Shown: positions 33,100 through 41,181 of the stretch, piece after piece
Layout: each line of letters starts with the position of its first letter
Numbering within the stretch: the stretch's first letter is position 1
NCBI GenBank assembly: GCA_020636905.1
Contig: JACJWX010000016.1
Coordinates: 1-59,939, forward strand
Direction of reading: 5' to 3'
Source: Actinomycetota bacterium
GTDB taxonomy: Bacteria > Actinomycetota > Thermoleophilia > Miltoncostaeales > Miltoncostaeaceae
DNA: 59,939 nucleotides
Notes under the pieces: model-generated
Databases searched by the model: none
Seen by the model: only the letters and a program-made list of their open reading frames with translations
Told to the model about the DNA's origin: nothing
Program-made: the position numbers and the translations under genes

Positions 33100-33867
33100 C
33101 TACTCCGATGCGTCGTGCTGTTCGGATGACAGGTCGAGGTGGCCGCTGGCCTGGAGCGCCAGCGTCATCGCCACGAGTGCGGCGGTCTCGGTGCGCAGTG
33201 TCGCAGCCCCCAGCGTGCAGATGTCGAGCCCCGCGTCGCGGGCCACGGTGAGCTCGGCGTCCGTGAACCCGGTGTCGGGCCCGACGATCACGGCGAGACG
33301 CGCGTCGTCGTCCACACGTCCCTCCAGCGCCGCCGCCAGGGGCAGGGTTCCGCGCGGATCCACGAGGACACCGTCGCCGCCGGTGTCGGAGACGGCCTGT
33401 TCGAAGGGGACGATACCGTCGATCTCGACCAGGTGTCCCTGCCCCGCCTGCCGGGCCGCCGCCTCGGCGACCCGCATCAGCCGCTCGCGGCGACGCCGCC
33501 AGGAGTCGGGCTCGGGATGGCGGCGCACGCGCTCCGACGACATCAATGTCAGGCGCGTGACACCCAGCTCCGAGGCTTTCTCGGCCACGGTGTCGATGCG
33601 TCCCCACTCGGCCAGGCCCACGTAGAGCACCACCGGGGCGGGCGGCGGCGCGGGCCTGGGTGCCGCGCCGACCCGCAGCAGCGCCTGGCCGCCGTCATCG
33701 GCGACCGTCGCCGGCCAGAGGCGCCCGTGGTCGTCCACGACCTCGACCTGGTCACCGGGCCGGCGACGCACGACGCGCACCAGGTGGTGGGCATCCTGCG
33801 TCCCGAGCTGGAGATGCATGCCGGGCTGCACCGGCATGCCGGCGCGGTAGCGGAAGGTGTGCTTCAA
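33100..33867 (-). CDS. rsmE: 16S rRNA m3U1498 methyltransferase RsmE
   Basis: This 255-residue SPOUT-class methyltransferase modifies U1498 of 16S rRNA. It has an N-terminal PUA-like domain (about 1-75: GTQDAHHLVRVVRRRPGDQV), then WGRIDTVAEKASELGVTRLT, EAAARQAGQGHLVEI, IVGPDTGFTDAELTVARDAG and CTLGAATLRTETAALVAM (knot with SAM site). ATG 33867 gives a complete protein. It is separated from prmA by 157 bases in which I see no gene. Confidence 0.9.
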   Translation of the reverse strand: MKHTFRYRAGMPVQPGMHLQLGTQDAHHLVRVVRRRPGDQVEVVDDHGRLWPATVADDGGQALLRVGAAPRPAPPPAPVVLYVGLAEWGRIDTVAEKASELGVTRLTLMSSERVRRHPEPDSWRRRRERLMRVAEAAARQAGQGHLVEIDGIVPFEQAVSDTGGDGVLVDPRGTLPLAAALEGRVDDDARLAVIVGPDTGFTDAELTVARDAGLDICTLGAATLRTETAALVAMTLALQASGHLDLSSEQHDASE

Positions 33868-34024
33868 CGGGCGGCCGACCCGGGACGAACCAACCCGTGC
33901 GGAGGTCTGAACATGCCTCCAGGATGGCAGGCCCGGGGCGCGTTCTCACGCCGTTCCGCGGCACCTGCGGCGCCGACGCTCCGAAGACCCTCGGGTCGAT
34001 GGCGCCACCGCTCGTGAGGGCGAC

Positions 34025-34843
34025 TCAGCGAGGACTCCCGGGATCGGTCTCCGGACGCGAGAGGTGCACCGCCGCCCACTCGGCGGTCTCGTGTCGACCG
34101 AGCTCCACGTACCCGTGGGTGACGTAGGCGGCCGCGACGCCGTCGACCTCGTCCGGGCGGAGCCCGGAGAGGATCGCCGTCGGGGCGGGATGCGCCAGGC
34201 GCGGAGCCAGCGCACGGAGCAGGGTGGCGGTCATGTTCGCGACCATGAGATCCGCGGGAGGTACGGGCTCGGTGAGCACGTCCCGCCGGGTCACCGTGAT
34301 CGCGACGCCGTTGACCCGGGCATTGGCGAGCGTCGCGTCGACCGCCAGCTGATCCACGTCACAGGCCCACACCGGGTCGAAGCCCAGCCGGCGCGCGGCG
34401 ATCGCCAGGATCCCCGACCCGCAGCCGATGTCGATCAGGCTTCCGGGAGCGCAGCGGCAGAGGAGCTCGAGGCATCCACGCGTGGTGTCGTGCTGACCGG
34501 TCCCGAACGCCATGCCGGGGTCGATGACCACGTTGGCCACGTTGGGCATCGGTTCGGTCCAGGGCGGCCGCACGTGCAAACGACCGGCGATCGTGATGGG
34601 CGTGTGGAACCGCCGCATCGCGTCCTGCCACCCGGTCCCCTCCCGAACCGGCGGATCACATGTACCGAGCCGCGCGAGTTCGCGGTGGGCCAGCTCGGCG
34701 CGTTCGGGTGGCACCCAGTAGTCCAGCCGCACCTCGCCGTCGACCGGGTCGTGCTCCACGCATCCGACACCGAGCGCGTCCCAGGCGTCGGCGATCGCCG
34801 TCTCGGCGGTCTCGGCCGGCACGCGAAGCGTCAGGCGGATCAG
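34025..34843 (-). CDS. prmA: Ribosomal protein L11 methyltransferase PrmA
   Basis: The PrmA family is shown by VIDPGMAFGTGQHDTTRGCLEL (SAM-site region), LIDIGCGSGILAIAARRLG, WACDVDQLAVDATLANARVN and LMVANMTATLLRAL. PrmA trimethylates L11. The first standard start is GTG 34822, but the frame upstream encodes LIRLTLR, the expected first beta strand of PrmA, with no ATG/GTG/TTG before it. A CTG at 34843, two bases after the dnaJ stop, is therefore the likely start (272 residues). No clear Shine-Dalgarno is seen for either start. The dnaJ-prmA-rsmE order is conserved in many bacteria. Confidence 0.85.
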   Translation of the reverse strand: MIRLTLRVPAETAETAIADAWDALGVGCVEHDPVDGEVRLDYWVPPERAELAHRELARLGTCDPPVREGTGWQDAMRRFHTPITIAGRLHVRPPWTEPMPNVANVVIDPGMAFGTGQHDTTRGCLELLCRCAPGSLIDIGCGSGILAIAARRLGFDPVWACDVDQLAVDATLANARVNGVAITVTRRDVLTEPVPPADLMVANMTATLLRALAPRLAHPAPTAILSGLRPDEVDGVAAAYVTHGYVELGRHETAEWAAVHLSRPETDPGSPR

Positions 34844-34844
34844 A

Positions 34845-35972
34845 TCAGCGGAAGGCGTGCTTGAGACGGTCGAAGAACCCCGTGTCGTGGCGGTATGCGC
34901 GGTCGTCCAGCGTGTCGGCGAGCCGTTCGACGGCCTCGCGCGCCTCGGGTGACGCGACCTTCGGGATCTGCACCTCGACCAGCACCCGCTGGTCTCCCCG
35001 GGCGCGTCCCTGAAGCGCCGGGAACCCCTTGCCCCGGATGACGTACTGATCGCCGAACTGGGTCCCGGGGCGGATCTCCAGCGCTTCCTCGCCGGTCACG
35101 GTGGGCACGGTGACCGTGGTGCCCACCATGGCATCGGTGACCGGAATGCTCACGCTGCTGATGACATCCAGCCCGTCACGCCGGAAGCGATCGTCCTGCT
35201 CGACGTTGACGGCGACGTAGAGGTCCCCGGGACGTGCGCCGGGCTCGCCCGCGTGGCCCCTGCCGGCCACCCGGATCTGCTGACCGGAGGCGATTCCCGC
35301 GGGGATGTTGACCGAGAACCTGCGGTGGCCGCGCACACGCCCGGCGCCGTTGCAGTCGTCACACGTCTCCGATGGAATCTCGCCCCGCCCGGAGCAGGCC
35401 GGGCAGATCGACGTGCGCCGGAACTGGCCGAGCGCGCTCTGAGTGACCTGGTGCACCTGCCCCTGCCCGCCGCAGGTGACGCAGCGTTCGAGCGTGGCGC
35501 CTTCGGCGGCGCCGCTGCCGCCACAGGTCTCACAGGCGTCGATGGCGTCGTATTCGACCTCGTGTTCGAGCCCCGCGGCCGACTCGGCGAACGTGATGGT
35601 GGCTTCGACGGCCATGTCCTGGCCCTGAGCCGGTCGGCGCGGGCCGCTCTGGCGTCCGCCGCCGAACATGTTGCCCCCGAAGAAGGCGTCGAACAGATCC
35701 TGGAACGACCCGAAGTCGGAGAAATCGGTGTGCGCCTGGCCGCCCAGGCCCGCGTGGCCGTGGCGATCGTACATCTGCCGCGTCTGCCGGTTGGACAGCA
35801 CCTCGTAGGCCTCGGCGACGAGCTTGAAGCGCGATTCCGCCTCGGCGTCGTCGGGGTTGACGTCCGGATGGAGCTCGCGCGCCTTGCGGCGAAACGCCTT
35901 CTTGATGGCCGCGTCGTCCGCATCGCGGTCGACACCGAGCAGGTCGTAGTAGTCAGGCTTCTGTTCGGGCAT
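34845..35972 (-). CDS. dnaJ: Chaperone DnaJ
   Basis: This 375-residue type I DnaJ has a J domain with the HPD motif (residues about 8-70), a G/F-rich linker (FGGNMFGGGRQSG), and four zinc-binding repeats CETCGGSG, CVTCGGQG, CPACSGRG and CDDCNGAG. The C-terminal substrate-binding domains include GDLYVAVNVEQDD. It stimulates DnaK and delivers unfolded proteins. Here it follows hrcA after an inserted region carrying an unknown gene and an inverted ridA. No DnaK or GrpE gene is present. Upstream (35988-35999) there is only a half-match to a CIRCE site. Confidence 0.94.
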   Translation of the reverse strand: MPEQKPDYYDLLGVDRDADDAAIKKAFRRKARELHPDVNPDDAEAESRFKLVAEAYEVLSNRQTRQMYDRHGHAGLGGQAHTDFSDFGSFQDLFDAFFGGNMFGGGRQSGPRRPAQGQDMAVEATITFAESAAGLEHEVEYDAIDACETCGGSGAAEGATLERCVTCGGQGQVHQVTQSALGQFRRTSICPACSGRGEIPSETCDDCNGAGRVRGHRRFSVNIPAGIASGQQIRVAGRGHAGEPGARPGDLYVAVNVEQDDRFRRDGLDVISSVSIPVTDAMVGTTVTVPTVTGEEALEIRPGTQFGDQYVIRGKGFPALQGRARGDQRVLVEVQIPKVASPEAREAVERLADTLDDRAYRHDTGFFDRLKHAFR

Positions 35973-36158
35973 CAGCAGCGAGCGACATTAGCACCGCTCC
36001 AACGCCTGACGGACTCGTTCCCACGAGCCGTTCACCGACGCGACGCAGGGGACGGACGAAGCGCCGGCGCCCCCCACGACGGTTCAACCGCAGAGGATGG
36101 CGTGCGCGGATGGGATCTGAGACGCTCGCCGCCACGAGCACCCGGAAAGGACCGGCCC

Positions 36159-36539
36159 ATGCCGCGACACGTGATCAGCACCCCGGACGCCCCCACCTCA
36201 CCCCTGTACAGCCAGGGAGTCCGAGCCGGCTCGACCATCATCGTCTCGGGCATGGTCGGCGTGGACCCCGCAACCGGCGCGATGGCCGGGGAGACGATCC
36301 AGGACCAGGTCGGCCAGGCGATCCGGAACTGCCGCGCGGTCATCGAAGCCGGCGGTGGATCATTCGACGACGTGGTCGAAGTGGGCGTCCTGCTGACCCA
36401 TTCCTCCGACTTCGCCGGACTCAACGAGGAGTACGCGCGCTGGTTTCCCGCCGAGCCGCCGACCCGGTACGTGGCCAGGCTCGGCGTGGAGATCCCCGGC
36501 GTCCTGGTTTCGATCCGGATGACCGCAATCGTCGAATAG
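36159..36539 (+). CDS. ridA: RidA/YjgF-family enamine deaminase
   Basis: This 126-residue protein has the RidA pattern: TSPLYSQGVRAGSTIIVSGM, GETIQDQVGQAIRNCRAVIE, FDDVVEVGVLLTHSSDFAGL and a C-terminal ARLGVEIPGVLVSIRMTAIV. The catalytic arginine position before the end appears as SIRM, one residue pattern away from the canonical RxE arrangement. RidA proteins hydrolyse reactive enamines/imines made by PLP enzymes. ATG 36159 follows GGAAAGGA; the much longer frame upstream is antisense to dnaJ. It is the only plus-strand gene in the hrcA-dnaJ region and is flanked by a strong palindrome. Confidence 0.85.
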   Translation: MPRHVISTPDAPTSPLYSQGVRAGSTIIVSGMVGVDPATGAMAGETIQDQVGQAIRNCRAVIEAGGGSFDDVVEVGVLLTHSSDFAGLNEEYARWFPAEPPTRYVARLGVEIPGVLVSIRMTAIVE

Positions 36540-36547
36540 TGGCCCGG

Positions 36548-36569
36548 CGCCACCCGGCGCCGGGTGGCG
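36548..36569. terminator. Bidirectional terminator palindrome
   Basis: A perfect 22-base palindrome, CGCCACCCGG-CG-CCGGGTGGCG, sits between ridA (ends 36539) and the convergent unknown gene (ends 36571). Confidence 0.6.
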
Positions 36570-36570
36570 G

Positions 36571-37194
36571 TCAGTCCTCGTCTTCGTCGGCACCCTCGGG
36601 ATCGGTCACCAGGTTGGCCTGCGCCTGTTCCACCAGGTGGTGCGCCTCGTCCAGGGTCGTCGCCGAGAGCAGCAGCCGCGACAGGCTGCGGGCGTCCCGC
36701 GCCACGAGGTGGTTCACCGCACCGTCCTCCATCCAGAACGGAGCGGCGTCCAGGTCCTGGCGCAGGAGTTCGACCGCCTGGTGGCCGCACTCGAGGGTGT
36801 AGGTCGCGATCGCGTACTGGGTACCGGCCGGCACGTCGTCCTCGTCGGGGTGCCACGGCACGAGGGGTGCCGAACGGACACCGCCCGGCTCGATGACCTC
36901 ACTCGCCAGTTCGATGTCCCGCCACGACAGCTCGACCGGGACCCGCAGTTCGAAGAGCAGGGCCTCGGCGTCCCCCGTGCGGTCGGCCGCGCTGGCGATG
37001 ACCGCGGCCACCCAATGCGCCTCGGCGAAAGACAGGCCGGTGAAGAGTTCGGCTTCGTCGAGAAGCGGTGAGAGCTGCGCCTCGGGACGGGTGCTGATCC
37101 CCACGGCGTACTCCTCGGGGCCGGGCGCGCCCGCTTCGGCCTTGGCCAGAACCCGCACGGACGCCGCGTCCGACCGGAGCGGCCGGCGCCACAC
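36571..37194 (-). CDS. Uncharacterised acidic protein downstream of hrcA
   Basis: I do not recognise the family. From GTG 37194 it is 207 residues and soluble. It has a mixed alpha/beta pattern (LLDEAELFTGLSFAEAHW, FELRVPVELSWRDIELASEV, TQYAIATYTLECGHQAVELL) and an acidic tail ending EGADEDED. The frame upstream of the GTG still looks coding (DDRYEILEV) and is preceded by ATA at 37221, which overlaps the hrcA TAG stop by four bases. A non-standard start there would add nine residues. Co-transcription with hrcA is likely. The DNA reads as an authentic gene by codon pattern, but function is unknown. Confidence 0.62.
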   Translation of the reverse strand: MWRRPLRSDAASVRVLAKAEAGAPGPEEYAVGISTRPEAQLSPLLDEAELFTGLSFAEAHWVAAVIASAADRTGDAEALLFELRVPVELSWRDIELASEVIEPGGVRSAPLVPWHPDEDDVPAGTQYAIATYTLECGHQAVELLRQDLDAAPFWMEDGAVNHLVARDARSLSRLLLSATTLDEAHHLVEQAQANLVTDPEGADEDED

Positions 37195-37217
37195 TTCGAG
37201 GATTTCGTAGCGGTCGT

Positions 37218-38264
37218 CTATTGGTAGACCCCTTCCATCAGTTCAGACAGCCGCCGGGCGGCTTCCCGCACGGTAGCGATCGCGAGTCCGTAATCCATCC
37301 GAGATGGACCGAAAAGCGAGACGGTACCCAGGTTCCGTCTGGCGACCCCGTAGTTGGCTGCCACCATCGAGACGCCGCTGAGCGCCGGACTTCCGAGTTC
37401 GTGTCCGATCTGCAGGTACACCTCGTGGCGCGACAGCGCCCCGCGGAGGAGCGACAGCAGGGTCGCGCGCTCCTCGAGTCGTTCCATGAGGGCGTCGATC
37501 GCCGCCAGGTGGTCACGGGTCTCGGAGAGGAAGCGGGCCCGGCCCCCGACGAACAGGTGCTCGGCCGAGCGATGGTCCACGTCGGTGATCGCCGGGATGA
37601 GGGTCGTGAGAAAGCCGGCCTCCCGCGGACTCATGCTCGGATCGATCAGCCGTGACTCGATCGACCACGCACCGAGCGACTGCCCGGTGACGCGTTCGTT
37701 GAACACCGTCCGCGCCCAGTCGATGAGGCCGGGATCGACGGGCTCCTCGAAGGCGAACAGCCGCTTGTTGACGGCTCCGGTCGAGGTGATCACCACCACC
37801 ATCACCACCTGGGGCTGGAGCAGCAGCACCTCGACGTGGCACACGGTCGTCCCCTGCGGCGGGGGTGCCGTGACCACACCGAGCAGGTTGGTCACCTGCG
37901 AGACCACCTCGGCGAGCGTCTCGAGGGCGGCGTCGACCTCACGCTGCAGTTCCCCGACACCCAGGGCGTTTCCGATGGCCGCCGGCGGAGCCGGCACCGC
38001 GTCCGGAGTCGAGGGCAGCACCACATCGACGTAGTAGCGGTACCCGCGATCGGTGGGCCGCCGCCCCGCCGAGGTGTGCGGGTGATCGAGATAGCCGAGG
38101 TCCTCCAGCCGCGCCAGTTCGTACCGGACGGTCGACGCGGCGGCGTCGATGTCGGTGCTGGAGACGATGTGTTTGCTCCCCACCGGCGCGCCCGAGGCGA
38201 CGAACTCCTCGACGACCGCGCGCAGGATGCGTTCCTGACGGGTGGTCAACGGGTTTGGCATCAC
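37218..38264 (-). CDS. hrcA: Heat-inducible transcription repressor HrcA
   Basis: This 348-residue repressor has an N-terminal winged helix (RQERILRAVVEEFVASGAPV, STVRYELARLEDLGYLDHPH, SAGRRPTDRGYRYYVD) and the central/C-terminal HrcA domain ending LGTVSLFGPSRMDYGLAIAT. HrcA binds CIRCE operators (TTAGCACTC-N9-GAGTGCTAA) of chaperone genes. No complete CIRCE is visible in this window, so its targets (perhaps groE or dnaK) are elsewhere. The GTG start overlaps the hemW stop (GTGA); ATG 38261 is the next codon. Confidence 0.93.
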   Translation of the reverse strand: MMPNPLTTRQERILRAVVEEFVASGAPVGSKHIVSSTDIDAAASTVRYELARLEDLGYLDHPHTSAGRRPTDRGYRYYVDVVLPSTPDAVPAPPAAIGNALGVGELQREVDAALETLAEVVSQVTNLLGVVTAPPPQGTTVCHVEVLLLQPQVVMVVVITSTGAVNKRLFAFEEPVDPGLIDWARTVFNERVTGQSLGAWSIESRLIDPSMSPREAGFLTTLIPAITDVDHRSAEHLFVGGRARFLSETRDHLAAIDALMERLEERATLLSLLRGALSRHEVYLQIGHELGSPALSGVSMVAANYGVARRNLGTVSLFGPSRMDYGLAIATVREAARRLSELMEGVYQ

Positions 38265-39361
38265 GCGTATTCCATCAGTTGCCGAAGGATCGCGTTCTGG
38301 ACGAATCGGCCGCGGCGCGTGAGCGCGATGTGATCGGCGTCGACGTCGATCAGGCCGCCCTCGACGAGCCGTTCGAGCGCCTCCGGGTGGTCGGGAGGCC
38401 CCGCCCAGCGCATGTCCATCGGTTCATCCCGTCTGAGCGCCAGCATCCAGCGCTCCCGGCGACGGGTCGGTTCGTCGAGGTGCTCCACGCTCCGCGTGGG
38501 CGGGACACCCGACGACAGCGTGCCGATGTACGCGTCGACCCCGGCGTGGTTTCGCCAGCGGCGGCCGTTGACGGTGCTCACGGCGCCGACGCCGAGACCG
38601 ACGTAGTCGTCCGCGGACCAGTAGCCGAGCGAGTGGCGGCACTCGTGCCCGGGTCGGGCGAAGTTGGCGGTCTCGTACCACCGGTACCCCGCACCCTCCA
38701 GGCTGCCGACGATCCGCTCGTAGGCGTCGGCCGCCCAGTCTTCGTCCGGCAGCGCGGCGCCGGCACGTTCCAGGGCGGTCCGCGGCTTGATCTCGAGCTC
38801 GTACCAGGAGATGTGGTCCACCCCCATCTCCAGCGCCCGCGCCAGGTCGGCATCGAGCAGTTCGTCCGTCTGCCCCGGAACGCCGAACATGAGGTCGACG
38901 CTGATCGACTCGAACCCGGCGCCGCGCGCCGCGTCCACCGCCGCCACCGCCTGCTCGGGACCCGCCTGGCGGTCGAGCACGCGCAGCATCCCGGCCTGGA
39001 ACGACTGGACGCCAAGGGAGACCCGCGTGATCCCCGCCTCACGGTAGGCGGCGAGCGACCGCTCATCGACGGTCTCCGGGTTCGCCTCCATGCTGATCTC
39101 CACATCGTCGGCACAGCGCGGCCGCAGCGCGTCGAGAAGCCGCGCGATCCGCTCCGGGCCCATCAGGCTCGGCGTCCCGCCGCCGACGTAGATCGTCCGC
39201 AACGTCCCCATCCGCTCGCCTTCGACGGCCAGTTCCGCGAGCAGGGCATCGGTGTACGCGTCCCGCCGATCAAGCACACCGACCTCCACCGTGAACGCGC
39301 AGTATCCGCAGCGTGACCCGCAGAACGGCGTGTGGAGGTAGAGGTGTCCGGCGCTGCTCAC
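38261..39361 (-). CDS. hemW: Radical SAM heme protein HemW
   Basis: This 366-residue radical SAM protein has HTPFCGSRCGYCAF (CxxxCxxC cluster ligands, residues about 10-22), IYVGGGTPSLM, ISMEANPETVDE, RVSLGVQSFQAGML and ISVDLMFGVPGQT. HWYELEIKP-like SWYELEIKP and the GLGVGAVS motif follow, with a C-terminal HemN_C domain. HemW is a heme chaperone/transfer protein, formerly called HemN-like coproporphyrinogen oxidase; the CGYCAF cluster form fits the HemW group. GTG 39361 overlaps the lepA stop, and its own stop overlaps hrcA. Confidence 0.9.
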   Translation of the reverse strand: MSSAGHLYLHTPFCGSRCGYCAFTVEVGVLDRRDAYTDALLAELAVEGERMGTLRTIYVGGGTPSLMGPERIARLLDALRPRCADDVEISMEANPETVDERSLAAYREAGITRVSLGVQSFQAGMLRVLDRQAGPEQAVAAVDAARGAGFESISVDLMFGVPGQTDELLDADLARALEMGVDHISWYELEIKPRTALERAGAALPDEDWAADAYERIVGSLEGAGYRWYETANFARPGHECRHSLGYWSADDYVGLGVGAVSTVNGRRWRNHAGVDAYIGTLSSGVPPTRSVEHLDEPTRRRERWMLALRRDEPMDMRWAGPPDHPEALERLVEGGLIDVDADHIALTRRGRFVQNAILRQLMEYA

Positions 39362-41181
39362 TTTCCCTTGCTGTCGTCGGTGTTCAGCGTGAGCACCGAC
39401 AGGAACGCTTCCTGGGGGACCTCGACGCTGCCCACCTGCTTCATGCGCTTCTTCCCCTCCTTCTGGCGTTCGAGGAGTTTGCGCTTGCGGCTGATGTCAC
39501 CGCCGTAGCACTTGGCGAGCACGTCCTTCCGCTTGGCCTTGACCGTCTCGCGGGCGACGATCCGGCCGCCGATGGCGGCCTGGATGGGGACCTCGAACAT
39601 CTGGCGGGGGATGGTCTCGCGCAGCCGTTCGACGAGGGCCTTGCCGCGCGAGAACGCCATGTCCTTGTGCACGATCATCGAGAGAGCGTCGACGGGGTCC
39701 CCCGAAAGCAGGATGTCGAGTTTGACCAGCGGGCTCTCGCGGTACCCCACCAGCTCGTAGTCGAGCGACGCGTAACCACGGGTGCGCGACTTCAGCTGGT
39801 CGTAGAAGTCGGTGACGATCTCCGCGAGCGGCAGGTCGTAGACGATCTGCTGGCGCTGTTCGATCGGCATCATCGTGACGTAGCTGCCGCGCCGTTCCTG
39901 GCAGAGCTGCATCACCGCGCCCACACCGTCCTGCGGTACCAGGATGGTGCAGCGGACGTACGGCTCGCGGATGCTCTCGATGTTGGTGGGCGGGGGCATG
40001 TCCACCGGCGACCGGACCGGGAGTTGCTCCATGGCGGTGGTGGTGACCTCGTACTCCACGTTCGGCGTGGTGGTCAGCAGTTCCAGGTCGTACTCGCGTT
40101 CGAGCCGCTCGCGGATGATGTCCATGTGGAGCAGCCCCAGGAATCCGCATCGGAACCCGAATCCGAGAGCCTGGGACGTCTCGGGTTCCCACACCAGCGA
40201 CGCGTCGTTGAGGGACAGCTTCTCGAGGGCGTCCCGCAGGTCCGGATAGTCGTCGGAGTCGACCGGGAAGAGTCCGCAGAACACCATCGGCTTGACCTCG
40301 CGGTACCCCGCCAGGGCCGTTTCGGCCGGGGCCTTCGCCGCGGTGAGCGTGTCGCCCACCTTGAGGTCGCCCACGGCCTTGAGGCCGGTCACCATGTAGC
40401 CGCTCTCACCCGCCCGCAGCGATTCGGTGGGAAGCATGGTCGGCGACATCACCCCGACCTCCTCGGCGTTGACCTCGCGCTTGGTCTGCATCGCGAGCAG
40501 CCGGTCGCCCTTCTTGAACTCGCCGTCGACCACGCGCACGAAGGCGACGACGCCCCGGTACTGGTCGTAGACCGAATCGAAGATGAGGGCCCGCGGCGGA
40601 GCGTCGGGGTCGCCGGCCGGCGGTGGAATGCGTTCGACGATCGCCTCGAGCACCTCGGTGATGCCCTCACCGGTCTTGGCGGAGATGCGCAGCACGTCGT
40701 CGGGGTCGCCACCGATGAGATCGGCGACCGCCCGGCCGTGCAGCTCCGGATCGGCCGCGGGCAGATCGATCTTGTTGAGCACCGGGATGAGCTCGAGATC
40801 GCCTTCGATGGCCAGGTAGACGTTGGCCAGGGTCTGCGCCTCGATGCCCTGGCTGGCGTCCACCACGAGCAGCGCGCCCTCGCAGGCGGCGAGCGAACGC
40901 GACACCTCGTAGCAGAAGTCGACGTGGCCGGGGGTGTCGATCAGGTTGAGTTGGTAGGTCTCGCCGTCGGACGCCTCGTAGAAGACCCGGACCGCCTGGG
41001 CCTTGATGGTGATCCCGCGCTCCCGCTCGAGGTCCATGGAATCGAGCACCTGCTCGCGCATCTCACGGTCGCTCACCGCGCCGGTGATCTGGAGGATGCG
41101 ATCGGCCAGGGTCGACTTCCCATGGTCGATGTGGGCGATGATCGAGAAGTTCCGGATGTGCGACTGGTCCACGGCGCTCAT
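39358..41181 (-). CDS. lepA: Translation elongation factor 4 (LepA)
   Basis: This 607-residue translational GTPase has the G domain N-terminally: IIAHIDHGKSTLADRIL (G1), RGITIKAQAV (G2), DTPGHVDF (G3), LNKIDLPAADP (G4) and SAKTGEGI (G5). Domains II and III, an EF-G-like domain V and the LepA-specific C-terminal domain (KVDKKVLAKC-type segment KRKDVLAKCYGGDISRKRK) follow. LepA acts on stalled or assembling ribosomes. Its start overlaps murJ by four bases. Complete and typical. Confidence 0.95.
   Translation of the reverse strand: MSAVDQSHIRNFSIIAHIDHGKSTLADRILQITGAVSDREMREQVLDSMDLERERGITIKAQAVRVFYEASDGETYQLNLIDTPGHVDFCYEVSRSLAACEGALLVVDASQGIEAQTLANVYLAIEGDLELIPVLNKIDLPAADPELHGRAVADLIGGDPDDVLRISAKTGEGITEVLEAIVERIPPPAGDPDAPPRALIFDSVYDQYRGVVAFVRVVDGEFKKGDRLLAMQTKREVNAEEVGVMSPTMLPTESLRAGESGYMVTGLKAVGDLKVGDTLTAAKAPAETALAGYREVKPMVFCGLFPVDSDDYPDLRDALEKLSLNDASLVWEPETSQALGFGFRCGFLGLLHMDIIRERLEREYDLELLTTTPNVEYEVTTTAMEQLPVRSPVDMPPPTNIESIREPYVRCTILVPQDGVGAVMQLCQERRGSYVTMMPIEQRQQIVYDLPLAEIVTDFYDQLKSRTRGYASLDYELVGYRESPLVKLDILLSGDPVDALSMIVHKDMAFSRGKALVERLRETIPRQMFEVPIQAAIGGRIVARETVKAKRKDVLAKCYGGDISRKRKLLERQKEGKKRMKQVGSVEVPQEAFLSVLTLNTDDSKGK

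Noticed and set aside
35988..35999. TTAGCACCGCTC near the dnaJ start, resembling half of a CIRCE operator
   Set aside because: Only one imperfect half-site; the second arm is absent.
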